DNA from: Nocardioides bizhenqiangii
GTDB lineage: Bacteria > Actinomycetota > Actinomycetes > Propionibacteriales > Nocardioidaceae
Reading direction: 5' to 3'
NCBI RefSeq assembly: GCF_034661235.1
Contig: NZ_CP141059.1
Span: 2,107,501 to 2,171,500 of the forward strand
Length of the DNA stretch: 64,000 nt
Below, piece by piece: positions 16,942 to 25,374 of the stretch. The notes under the pieces are model-generated. The model was not told the DNA's origin and did not search any database. It saw nothing but the letters and a program-made list of their open reading frames with translations. A program made the translations under genes and the position numbers. Numbering within the stretch: position 1 is the first letter of the stretch; every line of letters starts with the position of its first letter.

Positions 16942-17763
16942 ATGCGTGTGTGGATGAACGGAGAGCTCCTCGCGGACCCCAGCGCCCCCGCCGTACCGGT
17001 GACAGACCACGGTCTGACCGTGGGTGACGGGGTGTTCGAGTCGATCAAGGTCGTCGACGGCCAGGCGTTCGCGCTCGGCCTGCACCTCGACCGGCTGGAA
17101 CGGTCGGCGACAGGTCTCGGGCTCGACCGCCTCGACGTCGATGTCGTACGACGAGGCGTGGCCGCCGTTCTCGACGGCGACCCGATGCCGCTCGGCCGGC
17201 TGCGGATCACGGTGACCGGGGGACCGGCGCCGATGGGCTCGGGCCGGGGGAGTGACGACCCGACCGTGATCGTCGCGGCATCGCCGATGGACCCGGCCAA
17301 GGAGACGACCACGGTCATCACCGTCCCGTGGCCGCGCAACGAGCGCGGAGCGATGGCGGGCCTCAAGACCACGTCGTACGCCGAGAACGTCGTCGCTCTC
17401 GCCGCCGCCCAGCAGAAGGGCGCGACCGAGGCGGTCTTCGCCAACCTCCAGGGCCACCTGTGCGAAGGCACCGGCTCCAACGTCTTCTACGTCGTCGACG
17501 GTGAGCTGCGGACGCCGACCCTGGCCAGCGGCTGCCTCGCCGGCGTCACCCGGCGGCTGGTGCTGGAGTGGTTCGGCGGCACCGAGGTCGACGAGCCGAT
17601 CGAGGTCGCGGCGCAGGCCGACGAGATCTTCTTGGTGTCGACCACCCGCGACGTGCAGGGCGTGTCCCGCTGGGACGACCGCGAGCTCGATGCGCCCGGC
17701 CCGGTGACGCGAGAGGCATTGGTGACCTGGCGAAAGCGGGAGCCGGAGCTGGTTGGACGCTGA
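16942..17763 (+). CDS. pabC: Aminodeoxychorismate lyase / class IV PLP aminotransferase
   Basis: The product has 273 residues and is a fold-type IV PLP enzyme. It contains the N-terminal VTDHGLTVGDGVFESIKV, the PLP-binding LKTTSYAENV (Lys of LKTT) and EAVFANLQGHLCEGTGSNVF, which holds the cofactor phosphate. Branched-chain aminotransferases and D-amino acid transaminases share the fold. Placement beside tRNA genes and the LKTTSY variant match actinobacterial genes annotated as aminodeoxychorismate lyase, which releases p-aminobenzoate and pyruvate in folate synthesis. Family certain; exact substrate likely. Confidence 0.8.
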   Translation: MRVWMNGELLADPSAPAVPVTDHGLTVGDGVFESIKVVDGQAFALGLHLDRLERSATGLGLDRLDVDVVRRGVAAVLDGDPMPLGRLRITVTGGPAPMGSGRGSDDPTVIVAASPMDPAKETTTVITVPWPRNERGAMAGLKTTSYAENVVALAAAQQKGATEAVFANLQGHLCEGTGSNVFYVVDGELRTPTLASGCLAGVTRRLVLEWFGGTEVDEPIEVAAQADEIFLVSTTRDVQGVSRWDDRELDAPGPVTREALVTWRKREPELVGR

Positions 17764-17765
17764 GG

Positions 17766-17805
17766 GCCTCGATACGCCCTCGCCTGGCGGCTCGGGCTAC
17801 TCGAC
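17766..17805 (+). repeat. Dispersed REP-like repeat, copy A
   Basis: CTCGATACGCCCTCGC, then GGCTCGGGCTACTCGACC, immediately follows the pabC stop. The same unit recurs at 58258-58299 (inverted), 58342-58381 and inside aroK at 60160-60200. The outer ends GTCTCGATA and TACTCGAC are near-complementary, so each copy is an imperfect palindrome. Confidence 0.65.
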
Positions 17806-17850
17806 CAGCGAAGGGTTTCGACCGACGGTGGTCGATTCCGGGTCGTGAGT

Positions 17851-17882
17851 GGTGATGCGTTAAAGTCTCGCTTCGCATCACC
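17851..17882 (+). promoter_or_regulatory. Inverted repeat flanking the -10 box of tRNA-Val(CAC)
   Basis: GGTGATGCG (17851-17859) and CGCATCACC (17874-17882) are perfect complements around a 14-nt spacer that contains TAAAGT (17861-17866), a -10-like hexamer. The right arm ends one base before the tRNA. It may be an operator or a 5' leader stem used in tRNA processing. Confidence 0.4.
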
Positions 17883-17883
17883 G

Positions 17884-17958
17884 GGGCGATTGGCGCAGTG
17901 GTAGCGCGCTTCGTTCACACCGAAGAGGTCACTGGTTCGAACCCAGTATCGCCCACCA
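17884..17958 (+). tRNA. tRNA-Val (anticodon CAC)
   Basis: A 75-nt cloverleaf with acceptor GGGCGAT/ATCGCCC, anticodon stem CTTCG/CGAAG and loop TTCACAC, T-loop GGTTCGAACCC and encoded CCA. It is a near-copy of tRNA-Val(GAC) at 16573-16647 on the other strand, differing in the anticodon arm and a few D-arm and T-arm positions. Confidence 0.97.
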
Positions 17959-17981
17959 GAACGTTTGCACATCAGCTCCGA

Positions 17982-18027
17982 GAACGACGCCGTCCCTCCC
18001 GGCCGGAGCCGAGAGGGACGGTCGTTC
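17982..18027. terminator. Bidirectional terminator hairpin
   Basis: GAACGA-CG-CCGTCCCTC and GAGGGACGG-TCGTTC form a 15-pair stem with a 2-nt bulge and a 14-nt loop. It separates tRNA-Val(CAC) from the convergent membrane-protein gene whose stop is at 18039, so it can serve both strands. Confidence 0.65.
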
Positions 18028-18038
18028 GGAACGTCGGG

Positions 18039-18362
18039 TCAGTGGCGGTCGTGGCTGCCCTGGCCGCTGTTCGAGCCGGTTGAGTCGTCGTAGTGCTCCC
18101 GGGTCCCGGACTTCGCCAGACCCCGGCTGATCATGTAGCCGATCGTCAGCAGGGTGACGTAGAACCACGCCTCCTGCGCGCCGAAGTCGCTGGCGCCCTC
18201 GTCGACGATGAGGGAGGCGATCAGGACGCCGAGCACGCCGAAGATGTAGACGGCGAGCTCTGTCGTCTTGTACGACGCCTTGGTCTCGGTGCTGATCCGC
18301 CGATCGGGCGTGTAGGTGTGGGACGTGCTGGTGTTCGCGGTCCCGGTGTCGTGCATGGCCAT
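18039..18362 (-). CDS. Small two-helix membrane protein, unknown function
   Basis: The product has 107 residues, with AAGGAAGGAACC before the ATG. A polar, Thr/Ser-rich N-terminus of about 33 residues precedes two hydrophobic helices (LAVYIFGVLGVLIASLIV and WFYVTLLTIGYMISRGL) and a Ser/Asp/His-rich tail. It resembles the small conserved membrane proteins seen singly in many actinobacteria; I do not recognise a named family. A His-containing tail could bind metal, but that is speculation. Confidence 0.75.
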   Translation of the reverse strand: MAMHDTGTANTSTSHTYTPDRRISTETKASYKTTELAVYIFGVLGVLIASLIVDEGASDFGAQEAWFYVTLLTIGYMISRGLAKSGTREHYDDSTGSNSGQGSHDRH

Positions 18363-18601
18363 CTCGGGTTCCTTCCTTGAGAAGTGCCCTAACCTGGCTA
18401 GAGGCCCCTGGGTCTAGAGGCGCCGGTGGGCGTGCCTTGATCTGCTAAGCACGGACAAGGTGCCCGTCGGCGCCTCGTTCATACGCTCACGGGCCAATGC
18501 CGCGGGGATGCCGGGACCCGAGAGCGACACAGGTCGCCTCGGGGGAGCAGCAGGGATGACCCACGAGCGCCTCCGGGATGCCGCGCTTCCGTCGCGGGCA
18601 C

Positions 18602-19357
18602 TCACCACTTCCGCGCAGCTGCCGACTCCCGCGCCGCCCGGACCGCCTCGCCGATCGGGCCCCGGTGCACCGGGCCGTGGCCGGGCAGCACCACGTCCGC
18701 ATCGAGGTCCTCGAGCGGCGTCAGCCCGGCGGCGTCGTCGCCGTGCTGGAACATCCGCGGCAGCAGCTGCGGTCCGACCGTCGGAGAGGTCGCGTGCCCT
18801 GTGCAGAGTCCGTCACCCGTCGCCACGGCACCGGCCGAGGGCACCAGGTAGGCGGTGTGCCCGCTGGTATGCCCGGCGGTGGCGACCGGCACCGGACGGC
18901 CCGGAAGGTCCAGCGGCGAGCCGGGCGTCAGCGGCTGGACGTCGGCGCACGCCACGTCGCGCAGCGCGCCCGCGCGGGTGATGCGCAGCGACCAGGTCAG
19001 GACGCCCGACCGGTGCGCGTTGCGCGCGACCTGGACCGGGGTCGCCTGCTCGAGGCGCTCGCGTCGTACGTGCGGCACCTCCAGCGGGTGCGCGAAGACG
19101 GGAGTTCCGTACCTGCCGTGGAAGTGCGCGAGACCGCCGATGTGGTCGACGTGGCCGTGGGTGACGACGATGCCGCGGACGTCCTCGGGCCGGCCGCCGA
19201 TCCGTCGCACCGACTTCTCGACGATCGGCGCGTACGCCGGGTAGCCGGCGTCGACGAGGGTGAGGTCGGTGCCCTCGCGGAGGATCACCCAGTTGACGTC
19301 TCTTCCCCGGCAGAGGAAGACGTCGCTCCCGACCGTGACCACCTCGAGCTCGCTCAT
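18602..19357 (-). CDS. MBL-fold metallo-hydrolase
   Basis: The product has 251 residues. THGHVDHIGGL is the HxHxDH zinc motif; TAGHTSGHTAYL, VATGDGLCTGH and VVLPGHGPVHRG supply the remaining ligands, so a binuclear hydrolase site is complete. Length and motif order match the broad glyoxalase II-like or beta-lactamase-like hydrolases. The substrate is unknown. It faces a divergent secreted-protein gene 130 bp away, and a 239-bp region downstream (18363-18601) shows no gene or recognised RNA. Confidence 0.85.
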   Translation of the reverse strand: MSELEVVTVGSDVFLCRGRDVNWVILREGTDLTLVDAGYPAYAPIVEKSVRRIGGRPEDVRGIVVTHGHVDHIGGLAHFHGRYGTPVFAHPLEVPHVRRERLEQATPVQVARNAHRSGVLTWSLRITRAGALRDVACADVQPLTPGSPLDLPGRPVPVATAGHTSGHTAYLVPSAGAVATGDGLCTGHATSPTVGPQLLPRMFQHGDDAAGLTPLEDLDADVVLPGHGPVHRGPIGEAVRAARESAAARKW

Positions 19358-19487
19358 GTCCGCATCCTGGCACCGGCGTGTTCTCCCCGGTTCGCGTCCC
19401 CCGGAGGCCAGCCGGCGGTAGCGTTTCCGGCACGGGTGCGCTCGGGATGTGCTCGCCGAGATCGTCCCTTCGCTCAGGTGGTACCCC

Positions 19488-20177
19488 ATGCGCCGAATCG
19501 TCTCTGTGCTCGTCCTCGCCGTCGTCGCGGCGCTGTTCCACGCCGTCGCTCCGCCACAGGCGACCGCAGGTGCGGTGATCCGCGGCCAGGTGGTCCAGTA
19601 CGGCGGAACGCCGATGGCGAACACAACCGTGCGGCTGTACGAGGACGACGGCGGTGCGCCGGGCGTCCTGGTCGACACGGTGACCACCGAGGACGACGGC
19701 GAGTTCGTGCTGTCGCCGAGCCTCGACACCCCGCACTGGGTGGAGGTCGTCCGTAACAGCCGCGTCCAGGGCGGCTTCGTCAGCGACCGGCCGACCGGTC
19801 CGAGCTATGTCGAGTTCGACGTCGCCGACGCGACGCCGGTCGATCCCGGCGACCTCCTCGGTCGGGTGCTGGCTGCGCCGTCGTTCATCAGCGGGACGGT
19901 CGTCAACGCCGCCACCGGCAACCGGCTGCGGGGGATCAACGTCAGCACCCGGGACGCGCAGCACCTCGGGGTGGTGCTGGACGCCGACGTCACCGACGTC
20001 AACGGGTTCTTCCGCATCCCGATCTTCGGTGAGGACTTCGGGTTGCGTGTGAACGGCGGAGCCCGCGGGTTCGAGAACGGCTGGCGCGCGTGCAACGGCG
20101 GTGTCGTTCCTACCTGGGGTGAGGCCTGCGCGAGCCCGATCGGCCGGATCGGCAGGGTCAGGCTCGACCGTCTGTAG
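19488..20177 (+). CDS. Secreted protein with two carboxypeptidase-regulatory-like domains
   Basis: The product has 229 residues from ATG 19488, chosen because it places a typical signal peptide (MRRIVSVLVLAVVAALF then AVAPPQATA) at the N-terminus; an upstream ATG at 19449 would add 13 residues. The mature part has two Ig-like beta units (IRGQVVQYGGTPMANTTVRL and ISGTVVNAATGNRLRGINVS) of the carboxypeptidase-regulatory-like type, a scaffold for extracellular adhesion or repeat proteins. There is no anchor. Role unknown. Confidence 0.72.
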   Translation: MRRIVSVLVLAVVAALFHAVAPPQATAGAVIRGQVVQYGGTPMANTTVRLYEDDGGAPGVLVDTVTTEDDGEFVLSPSLDTPHWVEVVRNSRVQGGFVSDRPTGPSYVEFDVADATPVDPGDLLGRVLAAPSFISGTVVNAATGNRLRGINVSTRDAQHLGVVLDADVTDVNGFFRIPIFGEDFGLRVNGGARGFENGWRACNGGVVPTWGEACASPIGRIGRVRLDRL

Positions 20178-20337
20178 ACCGGCGGCCGCGAGGGGTCTCG
20201 AGACGGTCCCGGCGCGACCTCCTCGACCGACGGGGCGGGAGGCCAACTGCCGCGCGCCTTGACCCGGTCGGTCGATACCCTTGAAGCACGGCCCCGCGTC
20301 CGCGGCGGCCGCTCAGCCGCACCCCGAAGAGGTCTCC

Positions 20338-22332
20338 GTGTCCGACATCAAGGTCGTCCTCGTCCCCGCCGACGCGCGCGAGGGCCAGCAGACGACCACG
20401 CTCTCCGTGGGAGCGGGCACGAAGGCCTGGGAGCTCTTCAAGGACGAGCCGCACGTCGTCGCAGCCCGGGTCGCCGGCGAGCTCAAGGACCTCTCCTACG
20501 AGCTGACCGACGGCGACGAGGTCGCAGGCATCGCGATCGACAGCAGCGACGGCCACGACATCCTGCGCCACTCCTGCGCCCACGTCCTGGCGCAGGCCGT
20601 GCAGGACCTCTTCCCCGACGCCAGGCTCGGCATCGGTCCGCCGATCAAGGACGGCTTCTACTACGACTTCGACGTCGAGGTGCCCTTCCACCCCGACGAC
20701 CTCGCGAAGATCGAGACCCGGATGCGCAAGATCATCAAGGACAACCAGCGGTTCTCCCGCCGGGTGACCAACGACGACGACGCGCGTGCCGAGCTCGCCG
20801 ACGAGCCGTACAAGCTCGAGCTGATCGGTCTCAAGGGCAGCGCAGCGGATGCCGCAGAGGGCGCTGACGCAGAGGTCGGCGCGGGCGAGCTCACCATCTA
20901 CGACAACATCGACCGCAACGGCGAGGTCGCCTGGAAGGACCTCTGCCGCGGCCCGCACCTGCCGACCACGAAGCGGATCCCGGCGTTCAAGCTGATGCGC
21001 TCCGCGGCGGCGTACTGGCGCGGCGACGAGAAGAACAAGCAGCTCCAGCGCGTCTACGGCACCGCTTGGGAGTCCAAGGAGGCGCTCGAGGACTACCTCC
21101 ACCGGCTCGAGGAGGCCGAGAAGCGCGACCATCGCAAGCTCGGCCGCGAGCTCGACCTGTTCAGCTTCCCCGACGAGATCGGCTCCGGCCTGGCCGTCTT
21201 CCACCCCAAGGGCGGCGTGATCAAGCGGGAGATGGAGGACTACGTCCGCCTGCGGCACATCGAGGAGGGCTTCCAGTACGTCGGCACGCCCCATATCAGC
21301 AAGGAGGGGCTGTTCCACACCTCCGGGCACCTGCCGTACTTCGAGGACACGATGTTCCCGCCGATGGAGATGGAGAACAGCCGGTACTTCCTCAAGGCGA
21401 TGAACTGCCCGATGCACAACCTGATCTTCAGGTCGCGCGGGCGGTCCTATCGTGAGCTGCCGCTGCGGATGTTCGAGTTCGGCTCCGTCTACCGCTACGA
21501 GAAGTCGGGCGTCGTGCACGGGCTCACCCGCGTGCGCGGACTCACGCAGGACGACTCGCACTCCTACGTCACCCCTGACCAGGCGCCCGACGAGGTCAAG
21601 CACCTCCTCGGCTTCGTGCTGAGCCTGCTCCGCGACTTCGGTCTCGACGACTTCTACCTCGAGCTGTCCACTCGCGACGACGCCAAGGACAAGTTCATGG
21701 GCAGCGACGAGCAGTGGGAGGTCGCGACCCGCGTGCTCGAGGAGGCCGCCAACGAGACCGGCCTCGAGCTGGTGCCCGACCCCGGCGGCGCCGCGTTCTA
21801 CGGCCCCAAGATCTCCGTCCAGGCGCGCGACGCCATCGGCCGGACCTGGCAGATGTCGACGATCCAGTACGACTTCAACCAGCCCGAGGGCTTCCACCTC
21901 GAGTACGTCGCCCCCGACGGCTCCAAGCAGCAGCCGGTGATGATCCACTCCGCGAAGTTCGGATCGATCGAGCGGTTCTTCGGCGTCCTCGTCGAGCACT
22001 ACGCCGGCGCCTTCCCCCCGTGGCTCGCGCCCGTCCAGGTGGAGGCGATCCCGATCGCGGAGCGTCACCACGACTACCTCTACGACGTCGCGCGGCAGCT
22101 GCAGGCTCGAGGGATCCGGGTCGAGGTCGACGACTCCGACGACCGGATGCAGAAGAAGATCCGCAACGCGCAGCTGCAGAAGGTGCCGTTCATGGTGATC
22201 GCCGGCGACGACGACATGGAGGCGGGCGCGGTGTCCTTCCGCTACCGCGACGGCCGCCAGGACAACGGAGTCCCGATCGCCGAGGCGATCGAACGGGTCG
22301 CTGCCGCGATCGCCTCGCGCGAGCAGGTCTGA
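20338..22332 (+). CDS. thrS: Threonyl-tRNA synthetase
   Basis: The product has 664 residues from the GTG at 20338, with GAAGAGGT upstream; a TTG at 20281 would add an unlikely Ala-rich extension. An N-terminal TGS domain (about 1-68) is followed by the editing-type domain with H78SCAH82, then the class II core ([19 protein letters not shown] with the zinc Cys, [11 protein letters not shown]) and a C-terminal anticodon-binding domain. It charges tRNA-Thr in the cytosol. No T-box leader is recognisable in the 160 bp upstream. A possible TACCCT box is at 20276-20281. Confidence 0.97.
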   Translation: MSDIKVVLVPADAREGQQTTTLSVGAGTKAWELFKDEPHVVAARVAGELKDLSYELTDGDEVAGIAIDSSDGHDILRHSCAHVLAQAVQDLFPDARLGIGPPIKDGFYYDFDVEVPFHPDDLAKIETRMRKIIKDNQRFSRRVTNDDDARAELADEPYKLELIGLKGSAADAAEGADAEVGAGELTIYDNIDRNGEVAWKDLCRGPHLPTTKRIPAFKLMRSAAAYWRGDEKNKQLQRVYGTAWESKEALEDYLHRLEEAEKRDHRKLGRELDLFSFPDEIGSGLAVFHPKGGVIKREMEDYVRLRHIEEGFQYVGTPHISKEGLFHTSGHLPYFEDTMFPPMEMENSRYFLKAMNCPMHNLIFRSRGRSYRELPLRMFEFGSVYRYEKSGVVHGLTRVRGLTQDDSHSYVTPDQAPDEVKHLLGFVLSLLRDFGLDDFYLELSTRDDAKDKFMGSDEQWEVATRVLEEAANETGLELVPDPGGAAFYGPKISVQARDAIGRTWQMSTIQYDFNQPEGFHLEYVAPDGSKQQPVMIHSAKFGSIERFFGVLVEHYAGAFPPWLAPVQVEAIPIAERHHDYLYDVARQLQARGIRVEVDDSDDRMQKKIRNAQLQKVPFMVIAGDDDMEAGAVSFRYRDGRQDNGVPIAEAIERVAAAIASREQV

Positions 22333-22333
22333 C

Positions 22334-23326
22334 ATGAGCGCCGGGGGGCGTCGCGCGGCATCCGCGCTGGCGCTCGCCGTGCTGCTCTCACTCGGTGCCT
22401 GCGCCGAGGAGGAGACGCCGCAGCCCGAGTCGGCCCCGACCACCGGTGAGACCGAGAAGCCCGGCAAGGGCAAGGACAAGCCCGGCCTTCCGACGGACGG
22501 CGACGCCACCGACCCCGGGGCCAACGCCAGCAACCTCGCCGACGTGGCCGAGGACCTGGCCAACCAGAACCGCGGCACCATCGAGCCGCGCAACGAGCCG
22601 GTCCAGGGCGCGGACATCAGCTGGCCGCAGTGCCCCAAGGGGATGGGCATCCCGGAGAAGCGGTCCCAAGGTCTGCCGATGCCGGTCGACGAGGCCGAGT
22701 TCGTGATCATGGGCCTCACCAACGGCCCCGGGTTCACCCCCAACCCCTGCCTGGCCGACCAGGTCGCGTGGGTGGAGGAGCGCGAGCTGATGGCAGCCGC
22801 CTACGCCGTGTCCAGCTATCCCGACGCCGCGACCCTGAAGCGCTACGAGTGGGACGGGCCCTACTCCGGCGCCACCCTCAAGGGTCAGCTCAGGAACGTC
22901 GGCTACCAGCAGGCCCGCTACAACCTGGACACGATGACGCAAGCGGGATTGCAGACGCCGGTGGTGTGGATCGACGTCGAGCCGGTCGCGTTCTTCGAGT
23001 GGAGCTCCAACAAGGCCGCCAACGCTGCCGTCGTCGAGGGCGCGGCCCGGGCCTACACCGACGCCGGCTACGCCATCGGCATCTACTCCACGCCGTACCT
23101 CTGGGAGACGGTGGTCGGCGACTTCTCGCTCGACGGCGTCCCCGAGTGGCGGGCCGCGGGCCAGACCTCACGCGAGGAGGCGCTCAACCGGTGCGGCGAG
23201 GACTGGTCGATCCAGGGCGGTCAGGCCATCCTCGGGCAGTGGGTGGCGGACAACCGGGACCACAACGTCACCTGCCCCGGCATCGCCCTCGACCTCGGTC
23301 TCTGGTTCCACCAGTACGGCTCTTGA
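22334..23326 (+). CDS. Lipoprotein with a GH25/DUF1906-like TIM-barrel domain
   Basis: The product has 330 residues, starting one base after the thrS stop. The lipobox SLGAC gives lipidated Cys23; residues 24-90 are a Lys/Pro/Thr-rich linker. The globular part begins QGADISWPQCP (Asp94) and includes VWIDVEPV (Asp214, Glu216), which resembles the D-x-E active-site strand of GH25-like lysozymes, then an IGIYSTPYLW strand. Surface peptidoglycan or glycan hydrolysis is plausible but unproven. The gene is an insertion between thrS and the HIT gene relative to mycobacterial order. Confidence 0.72.
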   Translation: MSAGGRRAASALALAVLLSLGACAEEETPQPESAPTTGETEKPGKGKDKPGLPTDGDATDPGANASNLADVAEDLANQNRGTIEPRNEPVQGADISWPQCPKGMGIPEKRSQGLPMPVDEAEFVIMGLTNGPGFTPNPCLADQVAWVEERELMAAAYAVSSYPDAATLKRYEWDGPYSGATLKGQLRNVGYQQARYNLDTMTQAGLQTPVVWIDVEPVAFFEWSSNKAANAAVVEGAARAYTDAGYAIGIYSTPYLWETVVGDFSLDGVPEWRAAGQTSREEALNRCGEDWSIQGGQAILGQWVADNRDHNVTCPGIALDLGLWFHQYGS

Positions 23327-23352
23327 TTGCGCGAGCGTGTCTCGGACGGTGC
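23324..23352 (+). repeat. Stop-codon-linked dispersed repeat, copy 1
   Basis: Starting with the TGA stop of the lipoprotein gene, TGATTGCGCGAGCGTGTC continues to GGTGC. It matches 62839-62867, which starts at the nusB stop, in 25 of 29 positions. Confidence 0.5.
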
Positions 23353-23382
23353 TTGCGGCTCATTGGTGGCTTCTGGCCGGGG

Positions 23383-23423
23383 TGGTTCACCGCGGGGCAT
23401 GGTTCATCTGACCCGGATAGGCT
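23383..23423 (+). promoter_or_regulatory. Promoter and direct-repeat operator candidate for the TetR gene
   Basis: TGGTTCA occurs at 23383-23389 and 23400-23406, a 17-bp direct repeat, and TAGGCT at 23418-23423 lies 6 nt before the GTG start. Direct repeats close to the promoter are suitable for autoregulation, though TetR proteins usually use palindromes. Confidence 0.35.
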
Positions 23424-23429
23424 GCCGCG

Positions 23430-24152
23430 GTGAGCGATGAAGGGTCTGGCGACCTGGAGTACGGCGGCGACGGCCGCCGGCTGCGCTGGCTGGCCCACAA
23501 CCAGGCCCGGCGGCGCGTCATCATCGACGCCGCGATCCGGGTGCTCGAGCGGTCGGAGCCGGGCGACGACGTCCAGGTCCAGCTGATCGCCGAGGAGGCG
23601 GGGCTGGCGCGCACGGTGCTCTACCGCCACTTCCACGACCGCGTCGACCTCGACGTGGCGGTGCAGCAGCAGATCTGCAAGGACCTCGGCAAGGTGATCC
23701 TCCCCGCCCTCTCGTTCGACGGCACGCCGATCGTGATCATCCGGCGGATCATCGACGCGGTGGTGCGCTGGGCGACCGACCACCCGACCCTGTTCTGGTT
23801 CATCGAGCTGGAGCTGCCCGGTCCCGGACCGCACCCGCTGGCGGTGGCGATCGAGGCGCTTGCCGAGCAGATCGAGCAGCTGATGAACACGGTCGTGCAG
23901 TACGACGGCGTGGAGCTGAGTGCCGACGACCGGGCCGGTCTCGACCCCTGGGTGTTCGGCCTCATCGGCCAGGTGTTCGCGAGCATCCGGCGCTGGACGT
24001 CGCGGCTGGAGCGGGCGCCGAAGGCGGAGCAGCTCGTCAACATGCTCGCCGAGTCGATCTGGCTGCAGATCAACGGCATGGCGACGGCGCGCGGGATCGA
24101 CGTTCCCAACGTGTCGCTCGCCGAGCTGATCCGGGTCGCGGAGCAGTCGTAG
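23430..24152 (+). CDS. TetR-family transcriptional regulator
   Basis: The product has 240 residues from a GTG placed by the TAGGCT box 6 nt upstream. After a 25-residue charged start, residues 29-75 form the HTH (VIIDAAIRVLERSEPGDD then GLARTVLYRHFHDRVDL). The C-terminal domain is larger and more hydrophobic than that of the TetR at 10024. It lies between thrS and the HIT/phosphatidyltransferase pair, and may control lipid or envelope genes; there is no direct evidence of its target. Confidence 0.88.
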   Translation: MSDEGSGDLEYGGDGRRLRWLAHNQARRRVIIDAAIRVLERSEPGDDVQVQLIAEEAGLARTVLYRHFHDRVDLDVAVQQQICKDLGKVILPALSFDGTPIVIIRRIIDAVVRWATDHPTLFWFIELELPGPGPHPLAVAIEALAEQIEQLMNTVVQYDGVELSADDRAGLDPWVFGLIGQVFASIRRWTSRLERAPKAEQLVNMLAESIWLQINGMATARGIDVPNVSLAELIRVAEQS

Positions 24153-24155
24153 GAC

Positions 24156-24695
24156 ATGACCGATCCCGACGGCCTGGAGCGTCTCTGGATGCCCCACCGG
24201 ATGACCTACGTCCGTGACGCGTCCGACGAGAAGGCGGCCGACCCCGACCTCCCCGCGTGCCCGTTCTGCCGGATCACGCCCGACCCGGCGACGTCCCACG
24301 ACGACGGCCTGGTCGTCCGGCGGGGGGAGACGGCGTACGCCGTCCTCAACCTCTACCCGTACAACCCCGGTCACCTGATGGTGCTGCCCTACCGGCACGT
24401 CGCCGACTACACCGACCTCGACGACGCCGAGACGGCCGAGATCGCCCAGCTGACCAAGGAGGCGCTGGTCACCATCCGCCGGGTCTCGCAGCCGCACGCG
24501 TTCAACGTCGGCCTCAACCTCGGCTCGGCCTCCGGCGGGTCGCTCGCCGGGCACCTCCACCAGCACGTCGTGCCGCGCTGGGCCGGCGACGCCAACTTCC
24601 TGATGGTGCTGGCCGGCACCAAGATGCTCCCGCAGCTGCTCGACGACACCCGCGACCTGCTCGCCGAGGCATGGTCTCCCGGCAACATGCCTTAG
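24156..24695 (+). CDS. HIT-family nucleotide phosphorylase/hydrolase
   Basis: The product has 179 residues. AGHLHQHVVPRW contains the histidine triad (His133, His135, His137), and CPFC (Cys35, Cys38) may bind structural zinc. It matches the actinobacterial HIT protein encoded between thrS and pgsA (the Rv2613c position in M. tuberculosis), a diadenosine-tetraphosphate phosphorylase. Clearing Ap4A made by aminoacyl-tRNA synthetases would explain the link to thrS. The ATG follows the TetR stop by 3 bp. Confidence 0.88.
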   Translation: MTDPDGLERLWMPHRMTYVRDASDEKAADPDLPACPFCRITPDPATSHDDGLVVRRGETAYAVLNLYPYNPGHLMVLPYRHVADYTDLDDAETAEIAQLTKEALVTIRRVSQPHAFNVGLNLGSASGGSLAGHLHQHVVPRWAGDANFLMVLAGTKMLPQLLDDTRDLLAEAWSPGNMP

Positions 24696-24698
24696 CCT
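24693..24698 (+). promoter_or_regulatory. -10 box of the phosphatidyltransferase gene
   Basis: TAGCCT, which overlaps the HIT stop codon, lies 7 nt before the GTG at 24706. It may give an internal leaderless transcript within the operon. Confidence 0.35.
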
Positions 24699-24705
24699 CT
24701 GCGTC

Positions 24706-25365
24706 GTGCTCGACCGGTTCAAGGACTTCTGGCAGGGCGTCGTGCTCATGCCGTTCGTCAAGCTGTTCCTCAAGCTCGGCGTCAGCCCCGACGCGGTGAC
24801 GCTCGTGGGCACCATCGGCGTCTGCGTGGGGGCGCTGGCGTTCTTCCCCCGTGGCGAGCTGTTGTACGGCGTCCTCTTCATCACCGCGTTCGTCTTCAGC
24901 GACCTGATCGACGGCAAGATGGCGCGGATGCTCGAGCGGAAGTCGCGCTTCGGCGCCTTCTGGGACTCGACCCTCGACCGGATCGGCGACGGCGCGATCT
25001 TCGGTGGGCTCGCGCTCTACTTCGCCGGCCCCGGCGACAGCTATCTCTACCTGTGCGTGTCGCTGTGGTGCCTGGTGATGGGCTCGGTGACGTCGTACTC
25101 CCGGGCGCGGGCGGAGTCGCTCGGCATGGACGCCAAGGGCGGGCTCGCTGAGCGCGCCGACCGGCTGGTCTCGATCCTGGTCATGACCGGCCTGGGCGCC
25201 ATCTTCGACCTGCCGATCCTGATGTACGTCACCCTCTGGGCACTGGCGGCGGCGAGTGCCTACACGGTGGTGTTCCGGGTGCTGAAGGTCTACCGCCAGG
25301 CGGCCGTGCTCGACGCCCCTTCCGGGGATGACCTCGATGCGGGGGAGAAGCCGCCCACGGCCTAG
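24706..25365 (+). CDS. pgsA: CDP-alcohol phosphatidyltransferase (PgsA / PI-phosphate synthase type)
   Basis: The product has 219 residues and about six membrane helices. The complete CDP-alcohol motif is present: SDLIDGKMAR (Asp66, Asp69, Gly70, Arg74) and GAFWDSTLD (Asp87, Asp91). At this locus (thrS-HIT-pgsA) mycobacterial and streptomycete homologues are phosphatidylinositol-phosphate synthases, so that reaction (CDP-diacylglycerol plus inositol phosphate) is more likely than glycerol-phosphate transfer. Unlike those genomes, no PatA acyltransferase or PimA mannosyltransferase follows; pdxS starts 10 bp later. Confidence 0.85.
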   Translation: MLDRFKDFWQGVVLMPFVKLFLKLGVSPDAVTLVGTIGVCVGALAFFPRGELLYGVLFITAFVFSDLIDGKMARMLERKSRFGAFWDSTLDRIGDGAIFGGLALYFAGPGDSYLYLCVSLWCLVMGSVTSYSRARAESLGMDAKGGLAERADRLVSILVMTGLGAIFDLPILMYVTLWALAAASAYTVVFRVLKVYRQAAVLDAPSGDDLDAGEKPPTA

Positions 25366-25368
25366 AAT
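25363..25368 (+). promoter_or_regulatory. -10 box of leaderless pdxS
   Basis: TAGAAT overlaps the stop codon of the preceding gene and lies 6 nt before the pdxS ATG, giving pdxS its own probable leaderless transcript. Confidence 0.5.
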
Positions 25369-25374
25369 CGACCC

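Noticed and set aside
18363..18601. Possible small gene or riboswitch in the 239-bp gap
   Set aside because: Short frames on both strands look random. The CTAGA/TCTAG pair and GGTGCC/GGCGCC bases do not match a riboswitch class I know, including the cyclic-di-AMP type.
20178..20337. T-box leader upstream of thrS
   Set aside because: No T-box consensus or antiterminator could be recognised; the region instead has a GGTCTCGAGACGG repeat fragment and a plain ribosome site.
20158..22743. 861-residue minus-strand open frame opposite thrS
   Set aside because: Shadow of thrS; composition (Val/Leu/Asp/Arg-rich) follows from GC-rich third positions of the real gene.
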